Source: Variovorax gossypii (lineage in GTDB: Bacteria; Pseudomonadota; Gammaproteobacteria; Burkholderiales; Burkholderiaceae_C). From it: 64,000 bases of DNA. Shown piece by piece: positions 8,592-17,221 of the stretch. Within the stretch, counting starts at the first letter, position 1; the number at the start of each line of letters is the position of its first letter. Made by a program: the position numbers and the translations under genes. Below the pieces are notes generated by a model, which saw only the letters and a list, made by a program, of their open reading frames with translations, made no database searches and was not told the DNA's origin. The DNA lies in NCBI RefSeq assembly GCF_003965815.1, contig NZ_RXOE01000002.1, forward strand, positions 248,001 to 312,000, written 5' to 3'.

Positions 8592-9635
8592 ATGGATTGG
8601 TCCAGAGGCTGGGTGCCGGGCGCGGTCGCGCTGCTGCTCGCGGGTTGCGGTGGAGGGGGCGACAACAACGGCGGTGTTTTCTTTCCGATCGTGCCGGCCC
8701 CCGCGCCTGCACCGGCTCCACCGCCTCCACCCGCGCCATCGCCGGCTCCGGCTCCTGCACCGGCGGTCCAGCTGGGTGGCGCCGTCGACCGCCCGGGCGC
8801 CTTCACCGAGGCAGATCTGGCGGCGCGCACTCCCATCACGCAGACCGTCAATTTCTCCAGCGGCAGCGGGCCGCAGACGCACACCTACACCGGCGCGGGC
8901 CTCTGGCCGCTGCTGAGCGACGCGGGCATCCAGCTCGATGGCGCGATCAAGAACGACGTGCTGAGCCGCTACCTGCTGGCCACAGGCGCTGACGGCTACA
9001 AGGTTGTGTTCGCGCTCGGCGAGCTGAGCCCCGATTTCGGCAACAAGCCGAGCGTGGTCGCGTACGCCGAGACCACGTCGGGCACCTCGGCCCCGCTGGG
9101 CGCGGCCGACGGCCCGTTCCGCGTGACGGCGCCAGGCGACGTGAAGGGCGGGCGCTACGTGTCGAACCTCGTGCGGCTCGACGTGATGGCCGCGCCCGCG
9201 ACGGCGGCCGGCGCGGGCGGCGGCACCTCCACCTCGTTCGCCGTCTCGGGCAAGGTCGGCACCTCGATGAGCTTCGACGCCACCGCGCTCAAGGGATTGA
9301 CGCCCGCGCCCGACCTGACCATCGGCGCCAACGTGTACCACGGGGTCAGCCTGTGGACGCTGCTGAGCGGGCTGGGGCTGCCCACCACGCCGAAGAATGC
9401 GACGCTGGGCATGTACGCGGTGGTCACCGGCAGCGACGGCTACCGGGCCACGCTCTCGCTGGGCGAGATCGATCCGAACTTCGGCGGCAAGGCGGCCATG
9501 GTCGCCTACCAGATGAACGGCGCGGACCTCACCACCACCGGCTTCGCGCGCCTCGTGGTGCCGGGCGAGGTGAAGCAGGGGCGCTCGGTGTCGAACCTGA
9601 TCGCGATCGAGGTGTTCTCGGCACTCGCGCCCTGA
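8592..9635 (+). CDS. Lipoprotein with two molybdopterin-oxidoreductase-like domains
   Basis: The 347-residue protein begins with a short hydrophobic segment and the lipobox LLAGC (Cys about 18), followed by a Pro/Ala linker. Two related domains follow (about 60-195 and 210-347). Each has the sequence pattern of the small 'oxidoreductase molybdopterin-binding' fold: an LWPLL or LWTLL helix, then DGYxxxxxLGE(L/I)xPxFG, then a VxPGxVKxGRxVSNL ending. The cysteine that binds molybdenum in true sulfite oxidases is not seen in either copy, so a cofactor-free binding role is possible. ATG 8592 was chosen because GAGGATGGAGA upstream can serve as ribosome site and it gives a proper lipoprotein signal. 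Confidence 0.72.
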   Translation: MDWSRGWVPGAVALLLAGCGGGGDNNGGVFFPIVPAPAPAPAPPPPPAPSPAPAPAPAVQLGGAVDRPGAFTEADLAARTPITQTVNFSSGSGPQTHTYTGAGLWPLLSDAGIQLDGAIKNDVLSRYLLATGADGYKVVFALGELSPDFGNKPSVVAYAETTSGTSAPLGAADGPFRVTAPGDVKGGRYVSNLVRLDVMAAPATAAGAGGGTSTSFAVSGKVGTSMSFDATALKGLTPAPDLTIGANVYHGVSLWTLLSGLGLPTTPKNATLGMYAVVTGSDGYRATLSLGEIDPNFGGKAAMVAYQMNGADLTTTGFARLVVPGEVKQGRSVSNLIAIEVFSALAP

Positions 9636-9650
9636 TCGCTGGCCGCTCGA

Positions 9651-10547
9651 TCAGGCCGCGATCGCGCGCTCGCGCCGCAGCGGCGCCTTCCACAGCTCCG
9701 CCAGCAGCACGCCCGCCACCGTGAGCACGCCGCCCACCGCGTGGTAGGCCGCCAGCGATTCGCCGATGACCACGGCCGCGATCATCACGGTGAACAGCGG
9801 AATCAGGTTGAAGAACATGCTCGCGCGGCTCGGGCCGATGTGGGCCACGGTGTGCATCCACATCAGCGGCGCGAGCATCGAGGCGCCGAGGCCCGCGAAG
9901 CCGACCAGCGGCAGGTTGGAAGCCGACAGGCCCATCTTCGGCATCAGCAGGTACATCGGCAGCAGGGCGATCACCGTGAACACGATCTGCAGGTAGAGCA
10001 GCTGCAGCGCGGGCACTTCCTTCATGCCCCAGCGCTTGAGCAGGATCACGTAGACGGCATAGGCCAGCATGGCCAGCAGCATCAGGCCGTCGCCCATGTT
10101 GGCGCCGCTCTTCAGCAGCGTGCCGAGGTCGCCCGAAGACACCACCACCGCCACGCCGGCGATGGACACCAGCGAGCCCGCCACCGCGCCGGCCGTGAGC
10201 CGCTGGCCCAGCAGCAGGATCGACAGCGCCAGCACCATCATCGGCGTGAGCGAGCCGATGATGCCCATGTGCGTGGCCGTGGTGAGGTAGGCCGCGTAGT
10301 AGGCCAGGCTCTGGTAGGCCACCATGCCCAGCAGGCCGAGCACCGCGATGCGGCCCAGCTGCGGGCGCACGGCGCGCCAGTTGCGCAGCACCGGGCGCAG
10401 CGCCAGCGGCGTGAAGAGCACGGCGGCCAGCAGCCAGCGGTAGAAGCTGATCTCGGTCGGCGCGATGGTGCCGGCCGCCATCTTGCTGACGACGGTGTTG
10501 CCCGACCAGATGACGACGGCGAGCAGCGGGAAAGCGTATTGCCACAT
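9651..10547 (-). CDS. EamA-family (DMT) exporter
   Basis: The 298-residue inner-membrane protein has about ten hydrophobic helices in two EamA halves (residues 5-135 and 150-285), with typical motifs such as PTEISFYRWLLAAV and GPSRASMFFNLIPLF. EamA transporters export metabolites or amino acids; the substrate cannot be read from sequence. It is divergent from the AraC-family gene at 10664, which likely controls it. The 116-bp space between them holds the inverted repeat TTGTCC (10583-10588) / GGACAA (10613-10618). Confidence 0.88.
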   Translation of the reverse strand: MWQYAFPLLAVVIWSGNTVVSKMAAGTIAPTEISFYRWLLAAVLFTPLALRPVLRNWRAVRPQLGRIAVLGLLGMVAYQSLAYYAAYLTTATHMGIIGSLTPMMVLALSILLLGQRLTAGAVAGSLVSIAGVAVVVSSGDLGTLLKSGANMGDGLMLLAMLAYAVYVILLKRWGMKEVPALQLLYLQIVFTVIALLPMYLLMPKMGLSASNLPLVGFAGLGASMLAPLMWMHTVAHIGPSRASMFFNLIPLFTVMIAAVVIGESLAAYHAVGGVLTVAGVLLAELWKAPLRRERAIAA

Positions 10548-10663
10548 GAAGACAGTCCTTGGAGTACGGGGCTATCATCGATTTGTCCGTCCTGCGGCAT
10601 ATAGCTCGATCAGGACAATCCGTCCGTCATTCCGGACTCTCTTTCGCAAAGGAGCCGAACCGC

Positions 10664-11458
10664 ATGGCCGACAAGCTGCGCCTCCTGGCCATCCAGGACG
10701 TGGAGGGCATGGAAGGCCCGTTCTACTTCCGCTACGACGACATCGGCGCCGACACGCATGCCGCGTCGCACAGCCACAGCTGGGGCCACCTGAACTACGC
10801 CGCCCACGGCACCATGCAGATGGACACCGAGGGCCTGCGCTTCCTCTCGCCGCCGCAGTACGCGGTGTGGATCCCGCCGAAGGTGGTGCACAGCTGCACG
10901 GCGCGGCACGCCATCGTCTACCGCTCGATCTACATCGCGCCCGACCTGTGCGGGCGCCTGCCCGCCGAGCCCTGCACCGTGCACATCAGCCCGATCATCA
11001 AGAGCGTGCTGGCCGACTTCGCCGCGCGCGACCTGCACGTGCCGCAGACGGAGGCCGACCTTCGCCTCGCGCACGTGGTGGTCGACCAGCTCGAGCTGGC
11101 CGAGGTGCAGCGCTGCTACCTGCCGGCGGCGGCGTCGCCCGCGCTCGTCTCGGTGCTCGACGCCCTGCAGGCCGAGCCCGGCGACCACCGCCCGCTGGCC
11201 GACTGGGCCGACAGCGTGCACATGACGGAGCGCACGCTCGCGCGCCAGTGCCAGCGCGAGCTGGGCATGTCCTTCGGCGACTGGCGCCAGCGGCTGCGCT
11301 TCCTGCGCGCCATCGACGCGCTGGAGGCCGGGCGCACGGTGCAGGAGATCGCGTTCGACCTCGGCTACAGCACCGCGTCGGCCTTCATCGCGATGTTCCA
11401 GCGCGAGGCCGGCACCACGCCGGAGCAGTACCGGCGCGAGTTCTGCGGGATCGCCTGA
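10664..11458 (+). CDS. AraC-family transcriptional regulator
   Basis: The 264-residue protein has an N-terminal cupin-like sensor domain (about 20-110, with the HSHSWGHLNYAAHG segment) and a C-terminal double helix-turn-helix (about 160-260), including TERTLARQCQRELGMSF and the EIAFDLGYSTASAFIAMFQ motif typical of AraC/XylS proteins. ATG 10664 has a clear AAAGGAG site 9 bases upstream. It is divergent from an EamA exporter, a common regulator-exporter pairing, so control of that exporter is the likely job. Confidence 0.92.
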   Translation: MADKLRLLAIQDVEGMEGPFYFRYDDIGADTHAASHSHSWGHLNYAAHGTMQMDTEGLRFLSPPQYAVWIPPKVVHSCTARHAIVYRSIYIAPDLCGRLPAEPCTVHISPIIKSVLADFAARDLHVPQTEADLRLAHVVVDQLELAEVQRCYLPAAASPALVSVLDALQAEPGDHRPLADWADSVHMTERTLARQCQRELGMSFGDWRQRLRFLRAIDALEAGRTVQEIAFDLGYSTASAFIAMFQREAGTTPEQYRREFCGIA

Positions 11459-11492
11459 AGGCCGGGCGGCGCGCCGGGCGATAATCCACCCC

Positions 11493-11821
11493 GTGAAGCA
11501 CGCCAGACCGCCGCTGGTGCAAGTGCCGAAAGGCCGCACTGGAGGAACGTCCGGACTGCACAGGACAGCGCAGGAGTTAACGACTCTCCACCGTGAGGTG
11601 AGGATCAGAGCAACAGAGACGAGCCGATTAAGTTCGGGTGAAACGGGCAATCTCTGCGCGCAGCAACACCAAGTAGGCCAGTATCGAGGTGGTTCCGCTG
11701 AGCTGGCGGGTAGGTGGCATCGAGCCGTCTGGTGACAGGCGGCCCAGAGTAATGGCGGTCACGCCGCAGGTTCCGCAAGGGGCCTGCGGTGCACAGAATC
11801 CGGCTTATCGGCGGGCTTCAC
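11493..11821 (+). ncRNA. rnpB: RNase P RNA (type A)
   Basis: The 329-nt sequence has the universal RNase P landmarks: GGAGGAACGTCCGGACTGCA near the 5' end (CR-I region), ACAGAATCCGGCTTAT near the 3' end (CR-V), and a pairing of the termini (GTGAAGC at 11493-11499 with GCTTCAC at 11815-11821) that forms helix P1. It is the catalytic subunit that matures tRNA 5' ends. Termini were set by P1 and could differ by a few bases. It lies between the AraC gene and the MarR operon; a T-rich run follows the 3' end. Confidence 0.95.
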
Positions 11822-11914
11822 ACTTTTCTTCTTTCCCCCCTTTCTGGTTTTCCGCGCCCTTCGGCTTGAAGGCGGGCGCAAGCCTTGCCGCCTGCAAGGA
11901 TTGGTAGTTACCCG

Positions 11915-11951
11915 TACAATCGATAGCATGCTAATTAATAGGCGGCTATCG
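11915..11951 (+). promoter_or_regulatory. Probable MarR operator and promoter of the efflux operon
   Basis: A -10-like TACAAT (11915-11920) is followed at once by CGATAGC (11921-11927) and its exact reverse complement GCTATCG (11945-11951), separated by 17 bp. The left arm overlaps the palindrome TAGCATGCTA (11924-11933). The right arm includes the first base of the GTG start of the marR gene. Binding here would block initiation, which fits MarR autorepression. The assignment is inference from position and symmetry. Confidence 0.55.
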
Positions 11952-12457
11952 TGAACGACCGACCAAACCCCCAACCGACGCGCGAACAGGCGCTGATGCG
12001 GCTCGGCACGTCGCTCGCGGTACTGCAGCGCGGCTACCGCGCCGCGGCGGACAAGGCGGTGGCTCACGTGGGCGTGTCTCAGACGCTGGCCTATCCGATC
12101 GTGATGCTCGGCCGCATGAACGGCGAGGTGCGCCAGGGCGTGCTGGCCGAGGCGCTGGGCATCGAGGGGCCGTCGCTGGTGCGCTCGGTCGACCAGCTGG
12201 TGGACGCCGGCCTCGTCGAACGCCGCGAAGACCCGGCCGACCGCCGCGCCAAGACCCTCCATCTCACCGAGGCCGGCCAGGCCGTCTGCGAGCCCATCGA
12301 GGCCGCGCTGACGCTGATGCGGGTCTCGCTGTTCGAGGGCGTGTCCGACGAGGACGTCGCGGCCTGCCTGCGCGTGTTCGCCGTGCTCGAGGAGCGCATG
12401 GGCGTTCGCGCCGTGCAGAGCCTGCCGCCGCCGCCATCGCAGGAAGGGCGCAGGTAG
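11951..12457 (+). CDS. MarR-family repressor of the efflux operon
   Basis: The 168-residue regulator has a winged helix-turn-helix (about 60-120: QGVLAEALGIEGPSLVRSVDQLV then RREDPADRRAKTLHLT, the MarR wing with its DxRxK pattern). It starts at GTG 11951 and lies 4 bp before the FUSC gene, so it is the first gene of the aromatic-acid-type efflux operon. MarR proteins of such operons release DNA when they bind phenolic ligands. The palindrome spanning its own start codon is the probable operator. Confidence 0.9.
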   Translation: MNDRPNPQPTREQALMRLGTSLAVLQRGYRAAADKAVAHVGVSQTLAYPIVMLGRMNGEVRQGVLAEALGIEGPSLVRSVDQLVDAGLVERREDPADRRAKTLHLTEAGQAVCEPIEAALTLMRVSLFEGVSDEDVAACLRVFAVLEERMGVRAVQSLPPPPSQEGRR

Positions 12458-12461
12458 CCCG

Positions 12462-14588
12462 ATGGCCGCGTTCAGCCTGCCGCGCTTCAGTCGCGCGGAG
12501 ATCCTCTTTTCCGCCAAGAGCTTCGCCGCGGCCATGCTGGCGATGTACCTCGCCAGCCGCGCAGGCCTGCCGCGCCCGTTCTGGGCGCTCATGACGACCT
12601 ACGTCGTCGCCCATCCGCTGGCCGGCGCCGTGCGCTCGAAGGCGGTCTACCGTTTTCTCGGCACGCTCATCGGCAGCACCGCCACCGTGCTGCTGGTGCC
12701 GGCGCTGTCCAACGCGCCCGAACTGCTCACGCTGGTGCTCGCGCTGTGGGTCGGGCTGTGCCTGTGCATCTCGCTCTTCGACCGCACGCCGCGTTCGTAC
12801 GTATTCATGCTCGCGGGCTACACGGCGGCGCTGATCGGCTTTCCCTCGGTGCAGACGCCGCTCGCGCTGTTCGACACCGCCGTCGCCCGCGTGGAAGAGA
12901 TCGGCCTGGGCATCTTCTGCGCCACGCTGGTCCACAGTCTCGTGCTGCCCGCGGGGCTCGCACCGACCGTGCTGGGCCTGCTCGATCGCACGCTGCACGA
13001 CGCGCGCAAGTGGCTGGGCGATCTCTTCCAGCCCGCCGCCCGCAGCGGCAGCAACGGCGGCGACCCGAAGCGCCTCGACGACGACCGCCGCCGCCTCGCC
13101 GGCGACATCACGCAGCTGCGCCTGCTCTCCACCCACGTTCCCTTCGACACCACGCACCTGCGCTGGACCGCCGGCGCCATCCGCGCGATGCAGGACCGCG
13201 TCGCCGCGCTCACGCCCGCGCTCTCCGCCGTCGAAGACCGCCTGCTGGCGCTGGAGCAGGCCGAGGGCGCCATCGCGCCCGACGTGGCCTCCGTGCTCGC
13301 GCAGGCCGCGCAGTGGCTGCGCGAAGAAGCCGAACCCTCCGGCGATGCCATGGCGCGCGCCGAGCGCCTGCAAGCCCTGCGCCGCGCCATCGACGCACTC
13401 AGCGCCACGCCCGCGAACGCCGCGTCGCAGACTCAATGGAGCCGCGCCCTGCGCATCGGCCTCGCAGGCCGCCTCGAAGAACTCGTCGACGGCTGGACCG
13501 CCTGCGCCCAGTTGCGCCAGGACATCGACGAAGGCCTGAAGGGCGCAGCACCGCTGCGCCGCACGGCAGCGCTCGGCAGCCGCGTGCTGCACCGCGACTA
13601 CGGCATGGCGCTGCTGTCTGCTCTGGCCGCCGTCATCGCCATCTGCCTGTGCGGCGCCTTCTGGATCATCACCGGCTGGCCCATGGGTTCGGCCGCGACC
13701 ATGATGGCCGCCGTCTTCTGCTGCTTCTTCGCCACCATGGACGACCCCGTGCCGGCGATCCACGGCTTCCTGAAGTGGACGCTGTGGTCCATCCCGATCT
13801 CGGCCGTCTACGTGCTGGTGCTCATGCCCACGGTGCAGGACTTCGGCATGCTGGTGCTCATCTGCGCGCCGCTTCTCCTGCTGCTGGGCTTCTACCTGCC
13901 GCGCCCGACGCACTTCATGCCCGCGATGGCGCTGGTCTTCGGCGTGTGCGGCACGCTCGCGCTGCACGACACCGCCAGCTCCGACCTGGTGAGCTTCCTC
14001 AACAGCATGATCGGCCAGATCGTCGGCGTGGTGGTCGCGGCGCGCGTCACGCGCCTCGTGCGTTCGGTGGGCGCCGACTGGAGCGCACGCCGCATCCAGC
14101 GTGCCACCTGGCGCGAGCTGGGCGACATGGCCGCTTCCTCCCAGCCGCAGTACGCGCAGAGTGACGCGTACGCCGTGCGCATGCTCGACCGCATCGGCCT
14201 GCTCGCGCCGCGCATCGCGCAGGCCGGCGGCACCGTCGAGGGTGTGGCCGCCAACGACGCGCTGCGCGACCTGCGCATGGGCGCCGACATCGCCGTACTG
14301 CAGCGCGTGCGCGGCCAGCTGCCGCTGGCCACTTCGGCCGCGCTGCTCGGCGGCATCTCGCGCTTCTTCCGCCAGCGTGCCGAGGGCCGCATGAACCCGC
14401 GCCCGCCGGGCCTGCTGCCGCAGATCGACGAGGCCCTCGGCGCCGTGCTCGATGCGCGCGACACCGCTTCCTCCTCCGCCTCGCGCTCGGCCGTCACCGC
14501 ACTGGTCGGCCTGCGCCGCAACCTCTTTCCCGACGCGCCGCCCGTGCTGGCGAGCGCGGCGATCAACAGCAAAGGAGCTTCCGCATGA
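12462..14588 (+). CDS. FUSC-family inner-membrane efflux protein (AaeB/FusC type)
   Basis: The 708-residue protein has two hydrophobic blocks of about five or six helices each (residues 20-165 and 375-525), separated and followed by soluble helical domains. This is the FUSC arrangement of AaeB p-hydroxybenzoate and FusC fusaric acid pumps. The first block includes the FWALMTTYVVAHPLAGA motif. It works with the downstream DUF1656 and HlyD proteins to expel aromatic acids. The stop overlaps the DUF1656 start by 4 bases. Confidence 0.93.
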   Translation: MAAFSLPRFSRAEILFSAKSFAAAMLAMYLASRAGLPRPFWALMTTYVVAHPLAGAVRSKAVYRFLGTLIGSTATVLLVPALSNAPELLTLVLALWVGLCLCISLFDRTPRSYVFMLAGYTAALIGFPSVQTPLALFDTAVARVEEIGLGIFCATLVHSLVLPAGLAPTVLGLLDRTLHDARKWLGDLFQPAARSGSNGGDPKRLDDDRRRLAGDITQLRLLSTHVPFDTTHLRWTAGAIRAMQDRVAALTPALSAVEDRLLALEQAEGAIAPDVASVLAQAAQWLREEAEPSGDAMARAERLQALRRAIDALSATPANAASQTQWSRALRIGLAGRLEELVDGWTACAQLRQDIDEGLKGAAPLRRTAALGSRVLHRDYGMALLSALAAVIAICLCGAFWIITGWPMGSAATMMAAVFCCFFATMDDPVPAIHGFLKWTLWSIPISAVYVLVLMPTVQDFGMLVLICAPLLLLLGFYLPRPTHFMPAMALVFGVCGTLALHDTASSDLVSFLNSMIGQIVGVVVAARVTRLVRSVGADWSARRIQRATWRELGDMAASSQPQYAQSDAYAVRMLDRIGLLAPRIAQAGGTVEGVAANDALRDLRMGADIAVLQRVRGQLPLATSAALLGGISRFFRQRAEGRMNPRPPGLLPQIDEALGAVLDARDTASSSASRSAVTALVGLRRNLFPDAPPVLASAAINSKGASA

Positions 14589-14791
14589 TCGGCGAAGCCA
14601 GCTTCTACGGCCTGTACCTGCCCTGGATCATGGTGCTCGCGCTCGCGGCACTGCTCGCGCTGTGGGGCGTGCGCCGCCTGCTCGCGGCCACCGGCGCCTA
14701 TCGCTGGGTGTGGCATCCGGCGCTCTTCGACATGGCGCTCTACCTGCTGCTGCTCTATGCGCTGAGCCGCGCCAGCTCCTACCTCCAATGA
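14585..14791 (+). CDS. DUF1656 small membrane protein (AaeX-like)
   Basis: The 68-residue protein has two hydrophobic helices and the opening GEASFYGLYLPWIM, typical of DUF1656/AaeX proteins that always accompany FUSC pumps. It overlaps the FUSC stop (ATGA) and precedes the HlyD gene by 16 bp. The exact contribution to efflux is not known; it is thought to be an accessory of the pump. Confidence 0.9.
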   Translation: MIGEASFYGLYLPWIMVLALAALLALWGVRRLLAATGAYRWVWHPALFDMALYLLLLYALSRASSYLQ

Positions 14792-14807
14792 CAACAACGA
14801 GATTCCC

Positions 14808-15749
14808 ATGAAAGCCGCCCGAACTCCAACCGACAGCAATCCGTGGGCCCAGCGCCTGGGCCGCATCCTCATCACCCTGGTCGTGGTGGCCGCCGCCGTG
14901 TGGGCCGGCCTGCGCCTCTGGGACCACTACGAGCTCGCGCCGTGGACGCGCGACGGCCGCGTGCGCGCCAACGTCGTGCAGATCGCGCCCGACGTGTCGG
15001 GCCTCGTCACCGCGGTGCCGATCCACGACAACCAGCCGGTGGCCGCCGGCACGCTGCTGTTCGAGGTGGACCGCGCGCGCTACGACCTCGCCGTGCGCCA
15101 GGCCCAGGCCGCGCTCGCCGCGCAGCGCGCCGTGAGCGCCCAGGCCCAGCGCGAGAACGCGCGCAATACCGGCCTCGACGAACTGGTGTCGAAGGAGTCG
15201 CGCGAACAGACCCGCTCGCGCGTCGAGCAGATGCAGGCGGCGGTCGCGCAGGCCGAGGTGGCGCTCGACTCGGCGCGCCTGAACCTTCAGCGCGCCCAGG
15301 TGCGCGCGCCGGCCGACGGCCTCGTCACCAACCTCGACCTGCGCCAGGGCAGCTATGCCGCGGCCGGCCGGCCGGTGCTCGCGCTGGTCGATGCACAGTC
15401 CTTCTACGTAGAAGGCTATTTCGAGGAAACGAAACTGCCGCGCATCCACCTCGGCGACCGCGTGCGCGTCACGCCCATGGGCGGCGGCGCGGTCCTCGAA
15501 GGCGCGGTCGAGAGCGTGGCAGCCGGCATTGCCGACCATGACCGTTCCACCAGCGCCAACCTGCTGCCCAGCGTGAACCCGACCTTCAACTGGGTGCGGC
15601 TCGCGCAGCGCATTCCGGTGCGCATCAAGCTCGATCCGCTGCCGCAGGGCGCGCGTCTCGTCGCCGGCCAGACGGTCACGGTGCAGGTGCTGGAGAACAA
15701 GGCGGCGCAGAAGACGGCTGCAACGGCTTCCACGCCACAGAAGGGATGA
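14808..15749 (+). CDS. HlyD-family periplasmic adaptor (AaeA/FusE type)
   Basis: The 313-residue protein has one N-terminal membrane helix (about 15-38), a beta-barrel/lipoyl half (VVQIAPDVSGLVTAV), a helical hairpin (about 100-165) and the second lipoyl half (VRAPADGLVTNLDLRQGSY). This is the membrane fusion protein build. It links the FUSC pump to the outer-membrane factor encoded next. Its TGA overlaps the ATG of that gene by 4 bases. Confidence 0.93.
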   Translation: MKAARTPTDSNPWAQRLGRILITLVVVAAAVWAGLRLWDHYELAPWTRDGRVRANVVQIAPDVSGLVTAVPIHDNQPVAAGTLLFEVDRARYDLAVRQAQAALAAQRAVSAQAQRENARNTGLDELVSKESREQTRSRVEQMQAAVAQAEVALDSARLNLQRAQVRAPADGLVTNLDLRQGSYAAAGRPVLALVDAQSFYVEGYFEETKLPRIHLGDRVRVTPMGGGAVLEGAVESVAAGIADHDRSTSANLLPSVNPTFNWVRLAQRIPVRIKLDPLPQGARLVAGQTVTVQVLENKAAQKTAATASTPQKG

Positions 15750-17221
15750 ACGACATGACCAGCTTCGCATTCCGCTTCGCATCGCTGGCCGCTGCCGCCG
15801 CGCTCGCGGCCTGCGCGGCGGTCGGCCCCGACTACAAGCAGCCGCCCGAGGCGCTCGCCAGCCAGGCCGCCGCCGGCAAGCCCTTCGCCGAAGCGCCTGC
15901 CAACGCCGCGCCGCTGCCCGCGCACTGGTGGCGCCTGTATCACGATCCGCTGCTCGACAAGCTGGTCGAGCAGGCCCTCGCGCACAACACCGACCTGCGC
16001 CAGGCCGTCGCGAATCTCGAGCGCGAGCGCGCCATCGAGGACGAGACCGCAGGCGCCAAGTACCCCACCATCGGCGTCAACGGCGGCCCTTCGTTCGGCC
16101 ACGTCTCGGGCCTGTCGCTGCTGCAGAAGGGCTACGAGCCGCCGAGCACCTTCAACTACAGCGCGGGCGCCTCGCTGTCCTACCAGGTCGACCTGTTCGG
16201 CCAGATCCGCCGCGCCATCGAGGCCTCGCAGGCCAGCACGCAAGCCGCCGAAGCCGCGCTCGACCTCGTGCGCGTGAACGTCGCGGCCGGCACCGCGCGC
16301 GCGTACGCCGAAGCCTGTTCCACCGGCCTGCGGCTGCAGATCGCGCAGAAGTCCGTCGCGCTGCAGCAGGATGCCGTCAACGTCACCGACCGCCTGCAGC
16401 GCGCGGGCCGCGCCGGCGCCATCGATGCGAACCGCGCACGCGCGCAGCTGCAGCAGCTGAACGCCGCTCTGCCTCCGCTGAAGGCCGAGCGCCAGGGCAC
16501 GCTGTACCGCCTCGCCACGCTCACAGGCGCGCTGCCGCAGGACTTCCCGCGCGAGGTGGCCGACTGCACCGTGCCGCCGCGCGTGGCCGGCGTGCTGCCG
16601 GTGGGTGACGGCGCCGCGCTGCTGCGCCGCCGCCCCGACATCCGCCAGGCAGAACGCAGCCTCGCCGCATCGACCGCGCGCATCGGCGTGGCGACGGCCG
16701 AGCTCTATCCGAAGGTCACGCTGGGGCTCTCGGGCTCCTCGGTGGGCCATGCCGATGGCTTCGGCCGCAAGGACACCTTCGCCTGGAGCCTCGGCCCGCT
16801 GATCTCGTGGACCATTCCGAACACCGGCGTGGCGCAGTCGCGCATCGCGCAGGTCGAGGCCGGCACGCGCGCCGCGCTCGCCAAGTTCGACGGCACCGTG
16901 CTCACCGCGCTGCGAGAAACCGAAACCGCGCTCGCTACCTACGCACGCGAGCTCGATCGTCGCGCCGCGCTGCAGGCCTCGCGCGATGAAAGCGCCAAGG
17001 TCGCGGCGCAGGCCCGCCAGCTCTACCAGAACGGTCGCACCGGCTACCTCGATTCGCTCGATGCCGAACGCTCGCTGGCCGCCAGCGAAGCCGCGCTCGC
17101 GGCCAGCGAGGCGCAATTGGCCGACGACCAGGTGGTGCTGTTCATGGCGCTCGGCGGCGGCTGGGAGCCCGACGATGCCCATCTCGCGCAGGGGGCGACA
17201 CCAGCCAACGCCGGGCAATGA
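15746..17221 (+). CDS. NodT-family outer-membrane efflux lipoprotein
   Basis: The 491-residue protein starts with a signal peptide and lipobox (LAACAA, Cys near residue 26) followed by VGPDYKQP, the usual mature N terminus of NodT/OprM-type channels. Two outer membrane efflux (TolC-like) repeats follow, including LSYQVDLFGQIRRAIEA and LLRRRPDIRQAERSLAA. It forms the exit duct of the tripartite pump. A second ATG at 15755 is an alternative start. Its stop overlaps the MFS start at 17218. Confidence 0.95.
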   Translation: MNDMTSFAFRFASLAAAAALAACAAVGPDYKQPPEALASQAAAGKPFAEAPANAAPLPAHWWRLYHDPLLDKLVEQALAHNTDLRQAVANLERERAIEDETAGAKYPTIGVNGGPSFGHVSGLSLLQKGYEPPSTFNYSAGASLSYQVDLFGQIRRAIEASQASTQAAEAALDLVRVNVAAGTARAYAEACSTGLRLQIAQKSVALQQDAVNVTDRLQRAGRAGAIDANRARAQLQQLNAALPPLKAERQGTLYRLATLTGALPQDFPREVADCTVPPRVAGVLPVGDGAALLRRRPDIRQAERSLAASTARIGVATAELYPKVTLGLSGSSVGHADGFGRKDTFAWSLGPLISWTIPNTGVAQSRIAQVEAGTRAALAKFDGTVLTALRETETALATYARELDRRAALQASRDESAKVAAQARQLYQNGRTGYLDSLDAERSLAASEAALAASEAQLADDQVVLFMALGGGWEPDDAHLAQGATPANAGQ

